Origin: Labrys sedimenti
GTDB lineage: Bacteria > Pseudomonadota > Alphaproteobacteria > Rhizobiales > Labraceae
Length of the DNA stretch: 64,000 nucleotides
Assembly (NCBI RefSeq): GCF_034424805.1
Contig: NZ_JAXOUF010000015.1
Span: 50,047-114,046, forward strand
Reading direction: 5' to 3'
Position 1 is the stretch's first letter; every line of letters begins with the position of its first letter. Position numbers and translations under genes: made by a program. Of this stretch, positions 36,982-46,443 are shown piece by piece. The notes under the pieces are model-generated. The model worked only from the letters and a program-made list of their open reading frames with translations, ran no database searches and was not told the DNA's origin.

Positions 36982-37590
36982 TTATTCGACGATCACCTTG
37001 GCGCCGATGCCGGTACGGGCGTAGAGATCAATGACGTCCTCATTGAACATCCGAATGCAGCCGGAAGAGGCCTTGGTGCCGATGGTCCAGGGTTCGCTGG
37101 TGCCGTGGATGCGGTAGAGCGTATCCTTGCCATTGGCATAGAGATACAGGGCTCGAGCGCCGAGCGGATTGTCGGGCCCTGGCGGGATGGTGCCGGGCAT
37201 GCCGGGTGCCTGGGCGAGCATCTCGTCGGTAGGATACCAAAATGGCCATTCAGTTTTGCGCTGAATGCCGGCCACGCCCTTCCAGGCATAGCCCGCCTTG
37301 CCGACAGCGATGGCATAGCGCCGCGCCTTGCCATCGCCTTCGATCAGAAAGAGCTTGCTGGCCCTGGTATCGACAATGATGGTGCCGCGAGCTTCGCTGG
37401 AAGGATAGTTCACATCTGCGACGACGAAATCGGCCGGAAAGCGGGCGCGGTTGATGAGGCGCACCGGATAACGTTCACCTGAAAGATGCGATGCATCCGC
37501 GGATACGGGATGGCCGGTGCTCGCGCAGCCGCCCAGGCCGCCCGGAACGAGGCTGCAGACAAGGAGGGCAGTTATCGTCGTGATTTTCAT
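36982..37590 (-). CDS. L,D-transpeptidase (YkuD family) lipoprotein
   Basis: This 202-residue protein begins with a lipoprotein signal (MKITTITALLVCSLV, lipobox LGGC). The YkuD domain follows, with the catalytic HGT...SSGCIRM motif (His and Cys nucleophile) near residues 165-185 and NPLGARALYL before it. Such enzymes make 3-3 cross-links in peptidoglycan or attach proteins to it. I chose the ATG at 37590 because the longer open frame upstream lacks a signal. It is convergent with the autotransporter gene. Confidence 0.87.
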   Translation of the reverse strand: MKITTITALLVCSLVPGGLGGCASTGHPVSADASHLSGERYPVRLINRARFPADFVVADVNYPSSEARGTIIVDTRASKLFLIEGDGKARRYAIAVGKAGYAWKGVAGIQRKTEWPFWYPTDEMLAQAPGMPGTIPPGPDNPLGARALYLYANGKDTLYRIHGTSEPWTIGTKASSGCIRMFNEDVIDLYARTGIGAKVIVE

Positions 37591-37788
37591 GACGCTCTCT
37601 TGCCAGACAGTTGCTGGAAGTGAAATAAAAAAGGCTGATCTGCCGCAGTGGAGCGATACCGGATAACTGCTGGGTTTCCGGTGCCGCAAGGTCCGAAGCT
37701 GCCCGGTCAACGCGCCGACGATGATGATGGCTGAGAAAGCCGCGGCGATGATCCTGCGGGACAACACCTAGCGACCCCATCGATCGCC

Positions 37789-39282
37789 TTACATCGGCTG
37801 CTTCTCCAGAACTTGGGCCAGCACCTCCACGCCCTTGGCGATGGCCCGTTCGTCGATCGCGCTCACGCCGAGAACCAGCCCGCCCCGATCGTGCATCTGA
37901 TTGATGCAGAACCGGCTGATGGGGGAGACCAGCAGGCCGACTGCATCGGCATCTGCCGCAACTTTCTCGTCCTGCATCGCCGGTGATGCAAATCGGCCAA
38001 CCGCGTGAAATCCGGCAACGGAGCGGTTCGTCTGCAGCAGTCCCGCAAGATGCGTCGCGGTCGCTTCGTGGAAGACGGCATGGCGGCCGGCATAGATCTC
38101 GCGCATGCGGCGCAGATGGGTGGCGAAATGCCCTTCATCGATGAAGGCGGCCAGAACGGCCTGGATGCTGGAGGGCACGCCCTGGAGGAACGCGCCGCTG
38201 ATGCGCTGGAAGACCGGCACCAAAGGTTTGGGTACGATGTAGAAGCCGAGCCGCAAGGCAGGGAACATCGTTTTGGAGAATGTGCCGACATAGATGACGC
38301 GTTCACCGGCATCACCGCTTTTCAAGGTCGGCAACGGCCGGCCATCGTAGCGAAATTCCCCGTCATAGTCGTCTTCGATGATCCAGGCGTCGTTCCGGTT
38401 GGCCACAGCGAGCAGTTCGGCTCGCCGCGCCAGGCTCATTTCCACCCCCGTCGGGTGCTGGTGTGAGGGTGTGACGAAGGCGAGGCGAAAGTCCGGAGCC
38501 AGATCGAGACCGGCCTCGACGGAGAGCCCCTCCCGGTCGACGGGTACGGGGACGATCGAGGCGCCGCATGCGACCAGGCTGTTGCGCGCACCAATGGCGC
38601 CGGGATTCTCGAACCATACCCGGTCGCCCGGATTGAGAAGGACACGGCCGATCAGGTCGAAGGCCTGCTGAGCACCGTTCACGATGAAGATCTGGTCGAC
38701 ATCGCATGAAAGGTCGCGATTGGCACGCAGGTGCTCCGCGATCGCCAGGCGCAGGCGCGGATGGCCGTTGGCGTCCGAATAGCCCATGATATCTTCACGC
38801 GGCTCGCGCCAGTGCTTCGCGGTCAGGCGCGCCCAGACCGCCATTGGGAACGAGGCATAGTCCGGCAGTCCGGTCACGAAGGCGCGTACGCGGTGCGGAT
38901 GAGACAGCCGCTGAAAGAAACGCGGCGAGGCGTCGGCAATAATGTCGGCGAGCTTGGCGGAAACCGGGCCGGGAGGTTGAACCACCAGGGCCTGTTCCGG
39001 CTTCCTGGTTTCGGCAAGATCCGACACGTAGGAACCCGATCCGGTACGCGAGACGATCAGGCCTTCCGAGGTCAGGCGCTCGAACACCGTCATCGCGGTG
39101 GTGCGTGATATCGCCAGCTCCTTTGCCAGCGTCCGGCTCGACGGCAGGCGCTTGCCGGCAGGCAAGTGGCCCGATGTGATCAACTGGCGGATCGCATTAT
39201 AGACTTGGGTGGTTATGGATTTGTCCAAGGCGCGATCGACGGTGATCGAAAACAACAATTCACCCGAGGACCTCTTCACCAT
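37789..39282 (-). CDS. MocR-type regulator (GntR helix-turn-helix plus aminotransferase-like domain)
   Basis: This 497-residue protein has a winged-helix GntR domain (ITTQVYNAIRQLITSGHLPAGKRLPSSRTLAKELAISRTTAMTVFERL). A fold-type I aminotransferase domain follows, with IIEDDYDGEFRYDG and the PLP lysine in YVGTFSKTMFPALRLGF. MocR regulators sense PLP-linked amine or amino-acid ligands. It is divergent from the enolase/aldehyde dehydrogenase/polyamine-importer operon and probably controls it. Confidence 0.87.
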   Translation of the reverse strand: MVKRSSGELLFSITVDRALDKSITTQVYNAIRQLITSGHLPAGKRLPSSRTLAKELAISRTTAMTVFERLTSEGLIVSRTGSGSYVSDLAETRKPEQALVVQPPGPVSAKLADIIADASPRFFQRLSHPHRVRAFVTGLPDYASFPMAVWARLTAKHWREPREDIMGYSDANGHPRLRLAIAEHLRANRDLSCDVDQIFIVNGAQQAFDLIGRVLLNPGDRVWFENPGAIGARNSLVACGASIVPVPVDREGLSVEAGLDLAPDFRLAFVTPSHQHPTGVEMSLARRAELLAVANRNDAWIIEDDYDGEFRYDGRPLPTLKSGDAGERVIYVGTFSKTMFPALRLGFYIVPKPLVPVFQRISGAFLQGVPSSIQAVLAAFIDEGHFATHLRRMREIYAGRHAVFHEATATHLAGLLQTNRSVAGFHAVGRFASPAMQDEKVAADADAVGLLVSPISRFCINQMHDRGGLVLGVSAIDERAIAKGVEVLAQVLEKQPM

Positions 39283-39450
39283 TATCTGCGCTTCCCGACG
39301 GTTGAACAGCGAGTTCGCGGCATAGCGCGATGAATATACTCAATCGCGTTTGCTTCACGACTTCCCGGAAAGGCCGCAGGCGGTCTCGCCTCGGCCACCG
39401 TGAATCATTGGTCCGCCGATCCGCCATAACCGGCTTTCTGGTTTTTCGAA

Positions 39451-39462
39451 AGTGGACCTTAT
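39451..39462 (+). promoter_or_regulatory. AGTGGACCTTAT element upstream of the enolase-superfamily gene
   Basis: This 12-mer lies in the divergent region next to the MocR gene, 67 bases before the enolase-type start, and is followed by a related half (CCTATGGACT). The identical 12-mer recurs at 42147 upstream of the potD-like gene. It is a candidate MocR binding site; no experimental support. Confidence 0.4.
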
Positions 39463-39528
39463 GACCTATGGACTGCTTTGGTAGGCCAAACTCGATTGCA
39501 CTGCCTTGCATTTTCGGGAAGAGCGGAC

Positions 39529-40632
39529 TTGAAGATCAAACGCATCGAGACATTCTCCACCCAATTCATCGGCTTCGTGCGCATCACGGCCGAGGACGGA
39601 TCCCAGGGACTGGGCCAGGTTTCGACCTACAATTCCGACATCACCTCGACCGTGTTGCACCGGCAGGTTGCGCCCTATGTCCTCGGTGTCGAATTCGACG
39701 ATATCGATGCGCTTACCGACAGGGTGATCGAGCGCGAACACAAATTTCCCGGTTCCTATATGAAGCGGGCGCTTGGCGGCCTGGACACCGCGATCTGGGA
39801 CCTGCGTGGAAAGGTGGCCGGATTGCCCGTCTGCACCCTGTTGGGTGGGACACCGGGCAAGCTGCGCGCCTACGCCTCCTCCATGAAACGCGACATCACG
39901 CCGATGGCGGAAGCCGACCGCTTCAAGCGCCTGCAGGATCAGTTCGGCTTCGACGCCTTTAAATTCCGCATCGCCGCCGAATATGGCCATGATATCGACG
40001 AATGGCCGGGGCGTACGGAGGAGATCGTTCCTGCTATCCGCAAGGCGCTCGGCGACAAGGCGTCCCTGCTGGTCGATGCCAATAGTGGCTTCTCGCCCAG
40101 GCGGGCGATCGAGGTCGGAGCCTTGCTCAAGGACAATGGCATCGAGCATTTCGAAGAGCCCTGCCTCTATTGGGAGCTTGAGCAGACCAGGGAAGTGACC
40201 GAAGCGCTTGACATCGCCGTGACCGGTGGCGAGCAGGATTGCGAGATCCCGACCTGGCGGCACATGATCGAGATGCGGGCCGTCGACATCGTGCAGCCCG
40301 ACATCCTCTATCTCGGTGGCATCAGCCGTACCCTGCGTGTCTGCGCCATGGCGAGAGCCGCAGGGCTGCCGGTGACGCCGCACAGCGCCAATCTCGGGCT
40401 CGTGACGCTGTTCACCATGCATTTGCTGCGCGCCATCGAGGGGGCGGGCAAATATCTGGAGTTCTCGATCGAGGGGGCGGACTATTATCCTTGGCAGGAA
40501 GGCCTCTTCGTCAAATCGCCCTATGCGGTCGAAGATGGCATGGTGACGGTTTCGAGCGAACCGGGCTGGGGGGTGGAAATCGACCCCGAATGGCTCGCCC
40601 GGTCGAGCTACCATGTCAGCGAGGTGGCGTGA
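39529..40632 (+). CDS. Enolase-superfamily (mandelate racemase/muconate lactonizing-type) enzyme
   Basis: This 367-residue protein starts at a TTG behind GGAAGAG and has the N-terminal capping domain (GGLDTAIWDLRGK). The barrel carries a lysine in FKFR, metal ligands in LLVDANSG (Asp), HFEEPC (Glu) and TGGEQDC (Glu), a later QPDILYLGGI and a C-terminal base histidine in TPHSANLG. This points to the MR subgroup: abstraction of a proton alpha to a carboxylate, then racemisation or dehydration of a sugar acid or similar compound. It overlaps the following aldehyde dehydrogenase gene by one base. Confidence 0.83.
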   Translation: MKIKRIETFSTQFIGFVRITAEDGSQGLGQVSTYNSDITSTVLHRQVAPYVLGVEFDDIDALTDRVIEREHKFPGSYMKRALGGLDTAIWDLRGKVAGLPVCTLLGGTPGKLRAYASSMKRDITPMAEADRFKRLQDQFGFDAFKFRIAAEYGHDIDEWPGRTEEIVPAIRKALGDKASLLVDANSGFSPRRAIEVGALLKDNGIEHFEEPCLYWELEQTREVTEALDIAVTGGEQDCEIPTWRHMIEMRAVDIVQPDILYLGGISRTLRVCAMARAAGLPVTPHSANLGLVTLFTMHLLRAIEGAGKYLEFSIEGADYYPWQEGLFVKSPYAVEDGMVTVSSEPGWGVEIDPEWLARSSYHVSEVA

Positions 40633-42110
40633 TGACCAAGACATCCACGATCGTTGCCGAGGATTGCGCACCGCTGCCCTCCAAGCATTTCATCCATGGC
40701 GGCTGGCGCCAGGCGGCATCGGGACAGGCGATGGAAAGCTTCGATCCCGGCTGCGCGGAGCCGCATGCGCGATTTGCGGCGGGAACGGCCGAGGATGTCG
40801 CCGACGCCGTCGCATCCGCCAAGCAGGCTCTGGCCGGCGAATGGGGCAGGGCGACGCCGGCCGAGCGTGGGCGTGTGCTGATGCGCGCGGCTAGCCTGAT
40901 CCGGGAGAATATCGAGCGCCTCGCCGTCGCGGAGGTGCTGGACAGCGGCAAGACGCTGGCCGAGGCCCGCGGCGACGTACGCGGTTCCGCGCGCGCCTTT
41001 GAATATTATGCCGGCGCAGCCGACAAACATGAGGGCAGGGCCTATCCGCTGGGGCCGGACTACACCTCCTATTCGATCGAGGAGCCGGTCGGCGTCACCG
41101 CCCATATCGTGCCGTGGAACTATCCCTTGTCGACCACCTGCCGTTCGATTGCGCCGGCCCTGGCCGCCGGCTGCACCGCCGTGGTGAAGCCGGCGGAACA
41201 GACGCCGATGACGGCGCTGCTGCTGGCCGAGATCCTGGTCCAGGCCGGTCTGCCCCAAGGGGCCTGCAATGTCGTGACCGGCACCGGCATCGCGGCCGGC
41301 GCTCCGCTGGTTTCGCATCCCGATGTCAGGCACGTCACCTTCACGGGCTCGACCGTCACAGGCATCAACGTGATGAAGGCGGCGGCCCAGAACATTGCTT
41401 CCGTCACGCTCGAACTCGGCGGCAAATCGCCCAATATCATCCTGGCGGATGCCGATATCGAGCTGGCGCTCGACAATGTCGTCGGTGCGATCTTCGAAAA
41501 TGCCGGACAGATCTGCTCGGCCGGTTCGCGGCTGGTGATCGAGCGCTCGATCCACGCCCAGTTCATCGAGAGGCTGGTCGAGCGTGCCCGCCGCCTCAAG
41601 ATCGGCCATGGCCTGAGCGAAGGCGTCGATTTCGGCGCCATCAATTCGGCCGAGCACCTGGGCAAGATCGCGTCCTATCTCGAGGGAGCCAGGGCACGGG
41701 GCCTCGAGATCGTCACCGGCGGCAAGGTGACCGTGGATCCGGCGACCGGCAAGGGCTGGTTCTTCGAGCCGACCATCGTGGACGGCGCCGATTGGCACGA
41801 TCCGATCATCCAGGAAGAGATCTTCGGCCCTGTCCTGGCCGTGCAGGTGGTCGACGGTGTCGAGGAGGCGATCGCGGCGGCCAATTGCACGGACTATGCC
41901 CTGGTCGCCGGCCTGTTCACCCGTGACCTTGCCAAGGCGCAGCGCATCGCCAGGGATGTCGATGCCGGCCAGGTCTTCGTGAACGAATATTTCGCAGGTG
42001 GCATTGAAACGCCCTTCGGCGGCAATCGCCGTTCCGGCATCGGCCGGGAAAAGGGGCTCCTTGCGCTTTCCGCCTATACCCGGACCAAAACCGTGACGCT
42101 GCGGGTCTGA
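40632..42110 (+). CDS. NAD(P)-dependent aldehyde dehydrogenase
   Basis: This 492-residue ALDH has the Rossmann region PWNYPLSTTCRSIAPALAAGCTAVVKPAEQTP, FTGSTVTG, the general-base glutamate in LELGGKSPN, the nucleophilic cysteine in NAGQICSAGSR and the EEIFGPVL motif. Similarity is to betaine- and gamma-glutamyl-aldehyde dehydrogenase types. The start ATG overlaps the preceding stop. With a polyamine-type importer downstream, an aminoaldehyde substrate is plausible, but the enolase-type gene leaves other pathways open. Confidence 0.88.
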   Translation: MTKTSTIVAEDCAPLPSKHFIHGGWRQAASGQAMESFDPGCAEPHARFAAGTAEDVADAVASAKQALAGEWGRATPAERGRVLMRAASLIRENIERLAVAEVLDSGKTLAEARGDVRGSARAFEYYAGAADKHEGRAYPLGPDYTSYSIEEPVGVTAHIVPWNYPLSTTCRSIAPALAAGCTAVVKPAEQTPMTALLLAEILVQAGLPQGACNVVTGTGIAAGAPLVSHPDVRHVTFTGSTVTGINVMKAAAQNIASVTLELGGKSPNIILADADIELALDNVVGAIFENAGQICSAGSRLVIERSIHAQFIERLVERARRLKIGHGLSEGVDFGAINSAEHLGKIASYLEGARARGLEIVTGGKVTVDPATGKGWFFEPTIVDGADWHDPIIQEEIFGPVLAVQVVDGVEEAIAAANCTDYALVAGLFTRDLAKAQRIARDVDAGQVFVNEYFAGGIETPFGGNRRSGIGREKGLLALSAYTRTKTVTLRV

Positions 42111-42146
42111 CCGTCGAGCCGCCAAGCGGCCTCATCATTGATTGAG

Positions 42147-42158
42147 AGTGGACCTTAT
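42147..42158 (+). promoter_or_regulatory. Second AGTGGACCTTAT element, upstream of the potD-like gene
   Basis: An identical copy of the 12-mer at 39451, located 84 bases before the potD-like start in the 131-base gap after the aldehyde dehydrogenase gene. It suggests an internal promoter controlled by the same regulator. Confidence 0.4.
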
Positions 42159-42241
42159 CTGCCGTAGCCAGGCCTTTCATAGTCGTGCAGGGAGGCAGGC
42201 TGACAGCTCGATCGGCCGCCTATCTATTCTGAGAGGGAACC

Positions 42242-43321
42242 GTGATCTTGAAAAAACTGATCGGAATGCTGGTCGGCGCCACCGCGGCCATCGTCGTCTC
42301 GAATGCGGCGAATGCCGAAACGCTGCGGATACTGACATGGGGCGGCTATGCGCCCGACAATGTCATTCAGTTGTTCGAGAAGGAATATCCGGACATCGAT
42401 GTCGAGGTGACGCTTTCCAACAATGAGGAAATCATCGCCAAGCTGCGGGCAACCGGCGGTGCGGGTTTCGATCTCGCCCAGCCCAGCCATGACCGCATCT
42501 TTGCGGCGCAGCAGGAATACAACATCTACAAGCCTCTCGATTTGTCGAAGATCGACACCGCCGCCATGCAGGACAACCTGCTCGAAGCGGTGAAGACCAA
42601 TGCCACGATCGACGGCAAGGTCTATGCCGTTCCCCATCAGTGGGGCACCTCCGGCCTGGTGGTCGACGCCTCGAAGGCTCCCGGTATCAAGGGCTGGGGC
42701 GACCTGTGCGATCCGCAGTACAAGGGGCGGACCTCGATGCGGCTGAGGCGCACGATCCTGCTCGGCATGGCCTTTTCGCTCGGCAAGGATCCATTCGCTC
42801 TCTATGGCGACAAGGTTGCCTACCAGAAGATGCTGGATGAGGTGACCGAGAAGATGATCGCCTGCAAGGCCAATGTGAAGACCTACTGGAACGGCGGTGA
42901 CGATCTGTCGACGCTGCTGCTGTCGGGTGAGGTCGTGGCTTCGGAAGCCTGGGATTCGACGGCCTTCAAGCTCTACGGCCAGAACAAGAACCTGGTCTAT
43001 GTGCCGCCGCAGACCGGCGCTCTGGCCTGGATCGACACCTTCGCCATTCCGCGCAAGGGCAAGGCCGACGAAGCCGCCTACAAGTGGATCAACTTCGTCC
43101 TGCGTCCCGATATCGTCAAGCTGATGTCGGACTCGACCGGTGCGATCTCCGCGGTAAAGGGTGGCGTCGATCTCCTGCCGGATGACAAGAAGGCAGCCGT
43201 AAAAGTGGCCTTCGACGACAAGGCGCTGGCCAATCTGAAGTTCTTCGCCAATATCCCGGCGGGTCTGGAAGATCTGGAAGGCAAAGCGCTGGAACGCATC
43301 AAGGCGGCCGCCTCCAACTGA
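42242..43321 (+). CDS. potD: Polyamine-type periplasmic binding protein, PotD-like
   Basis: This 359-residue protein starts at a GTG behind GAGAGGGAACC. It has a signal peptide cut after NAANA, then the PotD-family start LRILTWGGYAPDNVIQLFEKEYPDIDVEVTLSNNEE. WGTSGLVVDASK, AWDSTAFKLYG and a final helical region follow. It binds spermidine, putrescine or a related cation in the periplasm and feeds the importer encoded next. A relic of a near-relative lies at 46444. Confidence 0.85.
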   Translation: MILKKLIGMLVGATAAIVVSNAANAETLRILTWGGYAPDNVIQLFEKEYPDIDVEVTLSNNEEIIAKLRATGGAGFDLAQPSHDRIFAAQQEYNIYKPLDLSKIDTAAMQDNLLEAVKTNATIDGKVYAVPHQWGTSGLVVDASKAPGIKGWGDLCDPQYKGRTSMRLRRTILLGMAFSLGKDPFALYGDKVAYQKMLDEVTEKMIACKANVKTYWNGGDDLSTLLLSGEVVASEAWDSTAFKLYGQNKNLVYVPPQTGALAWIDTFAIPRKGKADEAAYKWINFVLRPDIVKLMSDSTGAISAVKGGVDLLPDDKKAAVKVAFDDKALANLKFFANIPAGLEDLEGKALERIKAAASN

Positions 43322-43327
43322 CGTACT

Positions 43328-43384
43328 TTCCAGAAAAGTCGGTGGACTTTTCGAATGGAAAAATGCGTCAAGACAAAGAGCTGC
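43328..43384. repeat. Dispersed palindromic intergenic repeat, copy 2
   Basis: TTCCA-GAAAAGTC-GGTG-GACTTTTC-G, then ATGCGTC and GACAAAGAGCTG, matches in inverted orientation the element at 15281-15350. The 8-bp palindrome spans 43333-43352. It abuts the strong hairpin at 43385. Confidence 0.6.
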
Positions 43385-43420
43385 GAGCAAGGTGCGATTG
43401 GAGGAAATCGCACCTTGCTC
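43385..43420 (+). other. Perfect 15-bp hairpin between potD and potA
   Basis: GAGCAAGGTGCGATT (43385-43399) and AATCGCACCTTGCTC (43406-43420) pair perfectly around a GGAGGA loop. No T-run follows. Position right after the binding-protein gene of an importer operon fits a 3'-stabilising hairpin that keeps binding-protein mRNA in excess over the membrane genes. Confidence 0.7.
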
Positions 43421-43512
43421 CAAGGCCTGTCTTCACGGCCCACGACAATGAACGGTTCGCGTGGGCTGGGATCCCTGCGGACCAGCCATTCAGCCTAATT
43501 TCACGAGCTTCC

Positions 43513-44589
43513 ATGCACGATCTTGAATGCGAGAGCCTGACCAAGAAGTTCGGCCGGTATGTTGCGGTCAACGATGTTTCGTTTGAAGTGCCGCGGGGCT
43601 CGTTCTTTTCGATCCTGGGGCCGTCCGGCTGCGGCAAGACCACGCTCATGCGGATGATCGCCGGGTTCGAGGCGCCGTCCAGCGGCGACATTCGCATCAA
43701 GGGCAAGTCGGTCCTCTCGGCGCCGCCGAACAAGCGAAGCGTCAAGATGGTCTTTCAGCATCTGGCCCTGTTCCCGATGATGAATGTCGGCGAGAATATT
43801 GCCTATGGCTTGCGCTGCCGCGGCGAGAACAAGGCTGACATTGGCCGCAAGGTCGCCTCGGTGCTGGAGCGCATCGGCCTGCCGGGCGTTGCCGAAAAGC
43901 AGGTCTCGCAATTGTCCGGCGGCCAAAAACAGCGCATCGCGATTGCGCGCTGCATGGTGCTGGAGCCCGATGTGCTGCTGCTGGACGAACCGCTCGGTGC
44001 GCTCGACCTCAAGCTGCGTGAGCGGATGAAGATCGAACTGAAGCAGTTGCAACACCAGTTCAACACGACCTTCCTCTATATCACGCACGACCAGTCCGAA
44101 GCGCTGGTGATGTCGGACAATGTGGCCGTGATGAATGCAGGTCGGTTTGAGCAGATCGGCTCGCCGCAGGAGCTCTACAACAATCCCAGGAGCGGCTTCG
44201 TCGCCGGCTTCGTAGGCGATACCAATCGCTGGCCGGGCCGGGTGACCGCCTTCAGCAAGGGCCAGGCTCGCGTCGAGCTCGATGAAGGGGGCGAAATCTT
44301 TGCCGTCGCGCGAGACGGCAAGGTCGCCGCCGGCGCGAAGGTCGAGGTCTTCGTTCGTCCCGAGACCATCGCCTTGGGAGAGAATCAGGACGGCAACCGG
44401 CTGGGCGGCGTCGTCGACAGTCTGTTGTTCAATGGCGCCAACAGCCGTGTGCTGGTGCGCCTGGACGGGGGTGGTCTCGTCGAAGTCGGCCATGCCGTGA
44501 TGGACGGCTCCTCGCCCGTCAAGCCGGGCGACAGGACCGACATTTCCTGGCGGAGGGATCACTGCCTCTGCTTCAGCCTGGCGGGGTAG
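43513..44589 (+). CDS. potA: Polyamine-type ABC importer ATPase, PotA-like
   Basis: This 358-residue ATPase has Walker A GPSGCGKTT, the QLSGGQKQR signature, Walker B VLLLDEPLGALD and the switch ITHDQSEAL. It ends with the TOBE-type regulatory domain (EVFVRPETIALG) characteristic of PotA/spermidine importers. I placed the start at the ATG at 43513 (MHDLECESLTKKFG) because the longer frame upstream runs through the hairpin and lacks family similarity. The ribosome-binding site is weak. Confidence 0.86.
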   Translation: MHDLECESLTKKFGRYVAVNDVSFEVPRGSFFSILGPSGCGKTTLMRMIAGFEAPSSGDIRIKGKSVLSAPPNKRSVKMVFQHLALFPMMNVGENIAYGLRCRGENKADIGRKVASVLERIGLPGVAEKQVSQLSGGQKQRIAIARCMVLEPDVLLLDEPLGALDLKLRERMKIELKQLQHQFNTTFLYITHDQSEALVMSDNVAVMNAGRFEQIGSPQELYNNPRSGFVAGFVGDTNRWPGRVTAFSKGQARVELDEGGEIFAVARDGKVAAGAKVEVFVRPETIALGENQDGNRLGGVVDSLLFNGANSRVLVRLDGGGLVEVGHAVMDGSSPVKPGDRTDISWRRDHCLCFSLAG

Positions 44590-44594
44590 GCGCG

Positions 44595-45464
44595 ATGCCC
44601 CGTTCCGACGCCGGCAAATTGTCGCTGATCCTCTTGTTCACGCCGTTTGCGCTGTGGATGGTGTTGCTCATCGTCCTGCCGCAACTGGGCATCGGCTATC
44701 TGTCCCTGCGCGAAAAGCTGGGGCCGGGCGAATATGCCTTCGGCTTCGCCAATTACGTCGATTTCCTGCGCGAGCCTGTCTACTGGAACACCCTGTTGCG
44801 CACGGCCTGGATGTCGGTCCTGGTCACGGTCCTGGCCCTGATCGTCGGTTTCCCGGTCGCCTATTACATCGCCAAGATCGCCAGACAGCGTTCGCGCGCG
44901 GCCCTGTTCCTGATGTGCCTGATCCCGCTCTGGGTCAGCGACCTCGTGCGTGCCTTCGGCTGGATCGTGCTCCTGCGCGAGACCGGACTGATCTCCGCCC
45001 TGCTGCAATATATCGGCTTTGCCAGCGGCCCGATCGAATTGCTCTACAACGATGTCACCGTGGTGATCGGCCTTGTCTACACCGTCGTGCTGTTCATGAT
45101 CGTCCCCCTGGTCTCGACCCTGGACGGCATGGACAATTCGCTGATCGAGGCCGGCTACAATCTGGGCGGCAGCCGTTTCACCGTGTTTCGCCGCATCGTC
45201 GTGCCCTATGCCATGCCCGGCATCGTCGCCGGCTGCATCATCGTCTTCATGCTGACGGCTGGAAGCTACCTGACACCGATCCTGCTTGGCGGCAAGAACA
45301 GCATGTGGTTCACCGAGCAGATCTACGAGCAGTTCGTGACCCGTTACAACTGGGAGTCCGGCGCCACATTCGGCGTGCTTCTCCTGGCGTTCACGTCCCT
45401 GGTCGTGTGGCTGGGGCTCCGGCTGACCGGCCAGAGCCTGGCCTCCACGGTGGCGAAGGATTGA
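44595..45464 (+). CDS. potB: Polyamine-type ABC importer permease, PotB-like
   Basis: This 289-residue membrane protein has about six spans, the PotB-type segment YWNTLLRTAWMSVLVTVLALIVGFPVAYYIA and the EAA coupling loop (LIEAGYNLGGSRFTVFRRIVVPYAMPGI). It starts five bases after potA and forms the translocation channel with the PotC-like protein. Confidence 0.87.
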   Translation: MPRSDAGKLSLILLFTPFALWMVLLIVLPQLGIGYLSLREKLGPGEYAFGFANYVDFLREPVYWNTLLRTAWMSVLVTVLALIVGFPVAYYIAKIARQRSRAALFLMCLIPLWVSDLVRAFGWIVLLRETGLISALLQYIGFASGPIELLYNDVTVVIGLVYTVVLFMIVPLVSTLDGMDNSLIEAGYNLGGSRFTVFRRIVVPYAMPGIVAGCIIVFMLTAGSYLTPILLGGKNSMWFTEQIYEQFVTRYNWESGATFGVLLLAFTSLVVWLGLRLTGQSLASTVAKD

Positions 45465-45468
45465 GCCC

Positions 45469-46335
45469 ATGAACGTTGCCGCTCCTCAGTCTCTTCTCCT
45501 GCGCTGGATCTATGGCGGCTACATGCTCGCCTTTTTCCTCTACCTCGCCGCGCCCCTGGCCGCCGCCGCCATCTTCGCCTTCAACGATTCGATCTTTCCG
45601 GCACTGCCCTGGAAAGGGTTCACGCTGGAATGGTTCTTCGGCACCAGCGGTCCGAAGCTCGGCATGTTTCATGATCGCCGGCTGATGGAAGGCCTGTGGA
45701 ACTCGCTCTATATCGGCCTGGTCGTATCGGCCCTGTCGGTCGTGGTCGGCACCTGCAATGCCTTCCTGTTCGAACGCAAGCAGTTCCCGGGCAAGAGCCT
45801 GCTTTATGTGCTGATGATCGTGCCGCTGGTCATTCCGGGCGTGATCCTGGGCATCTCCATCCTGGTGTTTGCAAGCGCCATCGCCAATGGTTTGGAGGAT
45901 GGGCTCGGCCTGGAATGGGATTTTCTGCGACCCGGCACTTTCCTCGTCGTGCTCGGCCAGTTCTCCTTCCTGGTCACCATCACCTCGCTGGTGATAGCGG
46001 CGCGCCTGCGCAAATTCGACGTGGCCCTGGAGGAGGCGGCGCTCAATCTGGGCGCATCGCGCCTGCGGGTGCTCCGTACCGTCACCTTGCCCTATCTGGC
46101 GCCGGCCTTGTTCTCCGCCTTCGTCGTGGCCTTTCTCGTCTCGTTCGAGAATTTCAACACCACCTTGATGCTGGTGGGGTCCGACGCGCCGCTGACGATC
46201 ACCATGTATGATCGCATGGTCAAGGTGGGATCCACGCCGGTTCTGAATGCCGTCTCCGTCTTCCTGATGGTCGGGTCGGGCCTGCTGGCGCTGCTCAGTA
46301 TTCTCGTGCAGCGCGGCAAGGAACAGAAAGTCTGA
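45469..46335 (+). CDS. potC: Polyamine-type ABC importer permease, PotC-like
   Basis: This 288-residue partner permease shows PotC-type features (FNDSIFPALPWKGFTLEWF, LYIGLVVSALSVVVGT, and the EAA loop ALEEAALNLGASRLRVLRTVTLPYLAPAL). It starts four bases after potB and closes the operon of enolase, aldehyde dehydrogenase and PotDABC genes. Confidence 0.87.
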   Translation: MNVAAPQSLLLRWIYGGYMLAFFLYLAAPLAAAAIFAFNDSIFPALPWKGFTLEWFFGTSGPKLGMFHDRRLMEGLWNSLYIGLVVSALSVVVGTCNAFLFERKQFPGKSLLYVLMIVPLVIPGVILGISILVFASAIANGLEDGLGLEWDFLRPGTFLVVLGQFSFLVTITSLVIAARLRKFDVALEEAALNLGASRLRVLRTVTLPYLAPALFSAFVVAFLVSFENFNTTLMLVGSDAPLTITMYDRMVKVGSTPVLNAVSVFLMVGSGLLALLSILVQRGKEQKV

Positions 46336-46443
46336 GCGAGGCGCGCCGCGGCGTTCCAAGGTGGATACCCAAACTTTCGGGAATGGCGCTGCCCGCTATC
46401 GCAGCCTTCTTCCTCGATGGTCTTCTCATCGGGGAGGGGAAAG

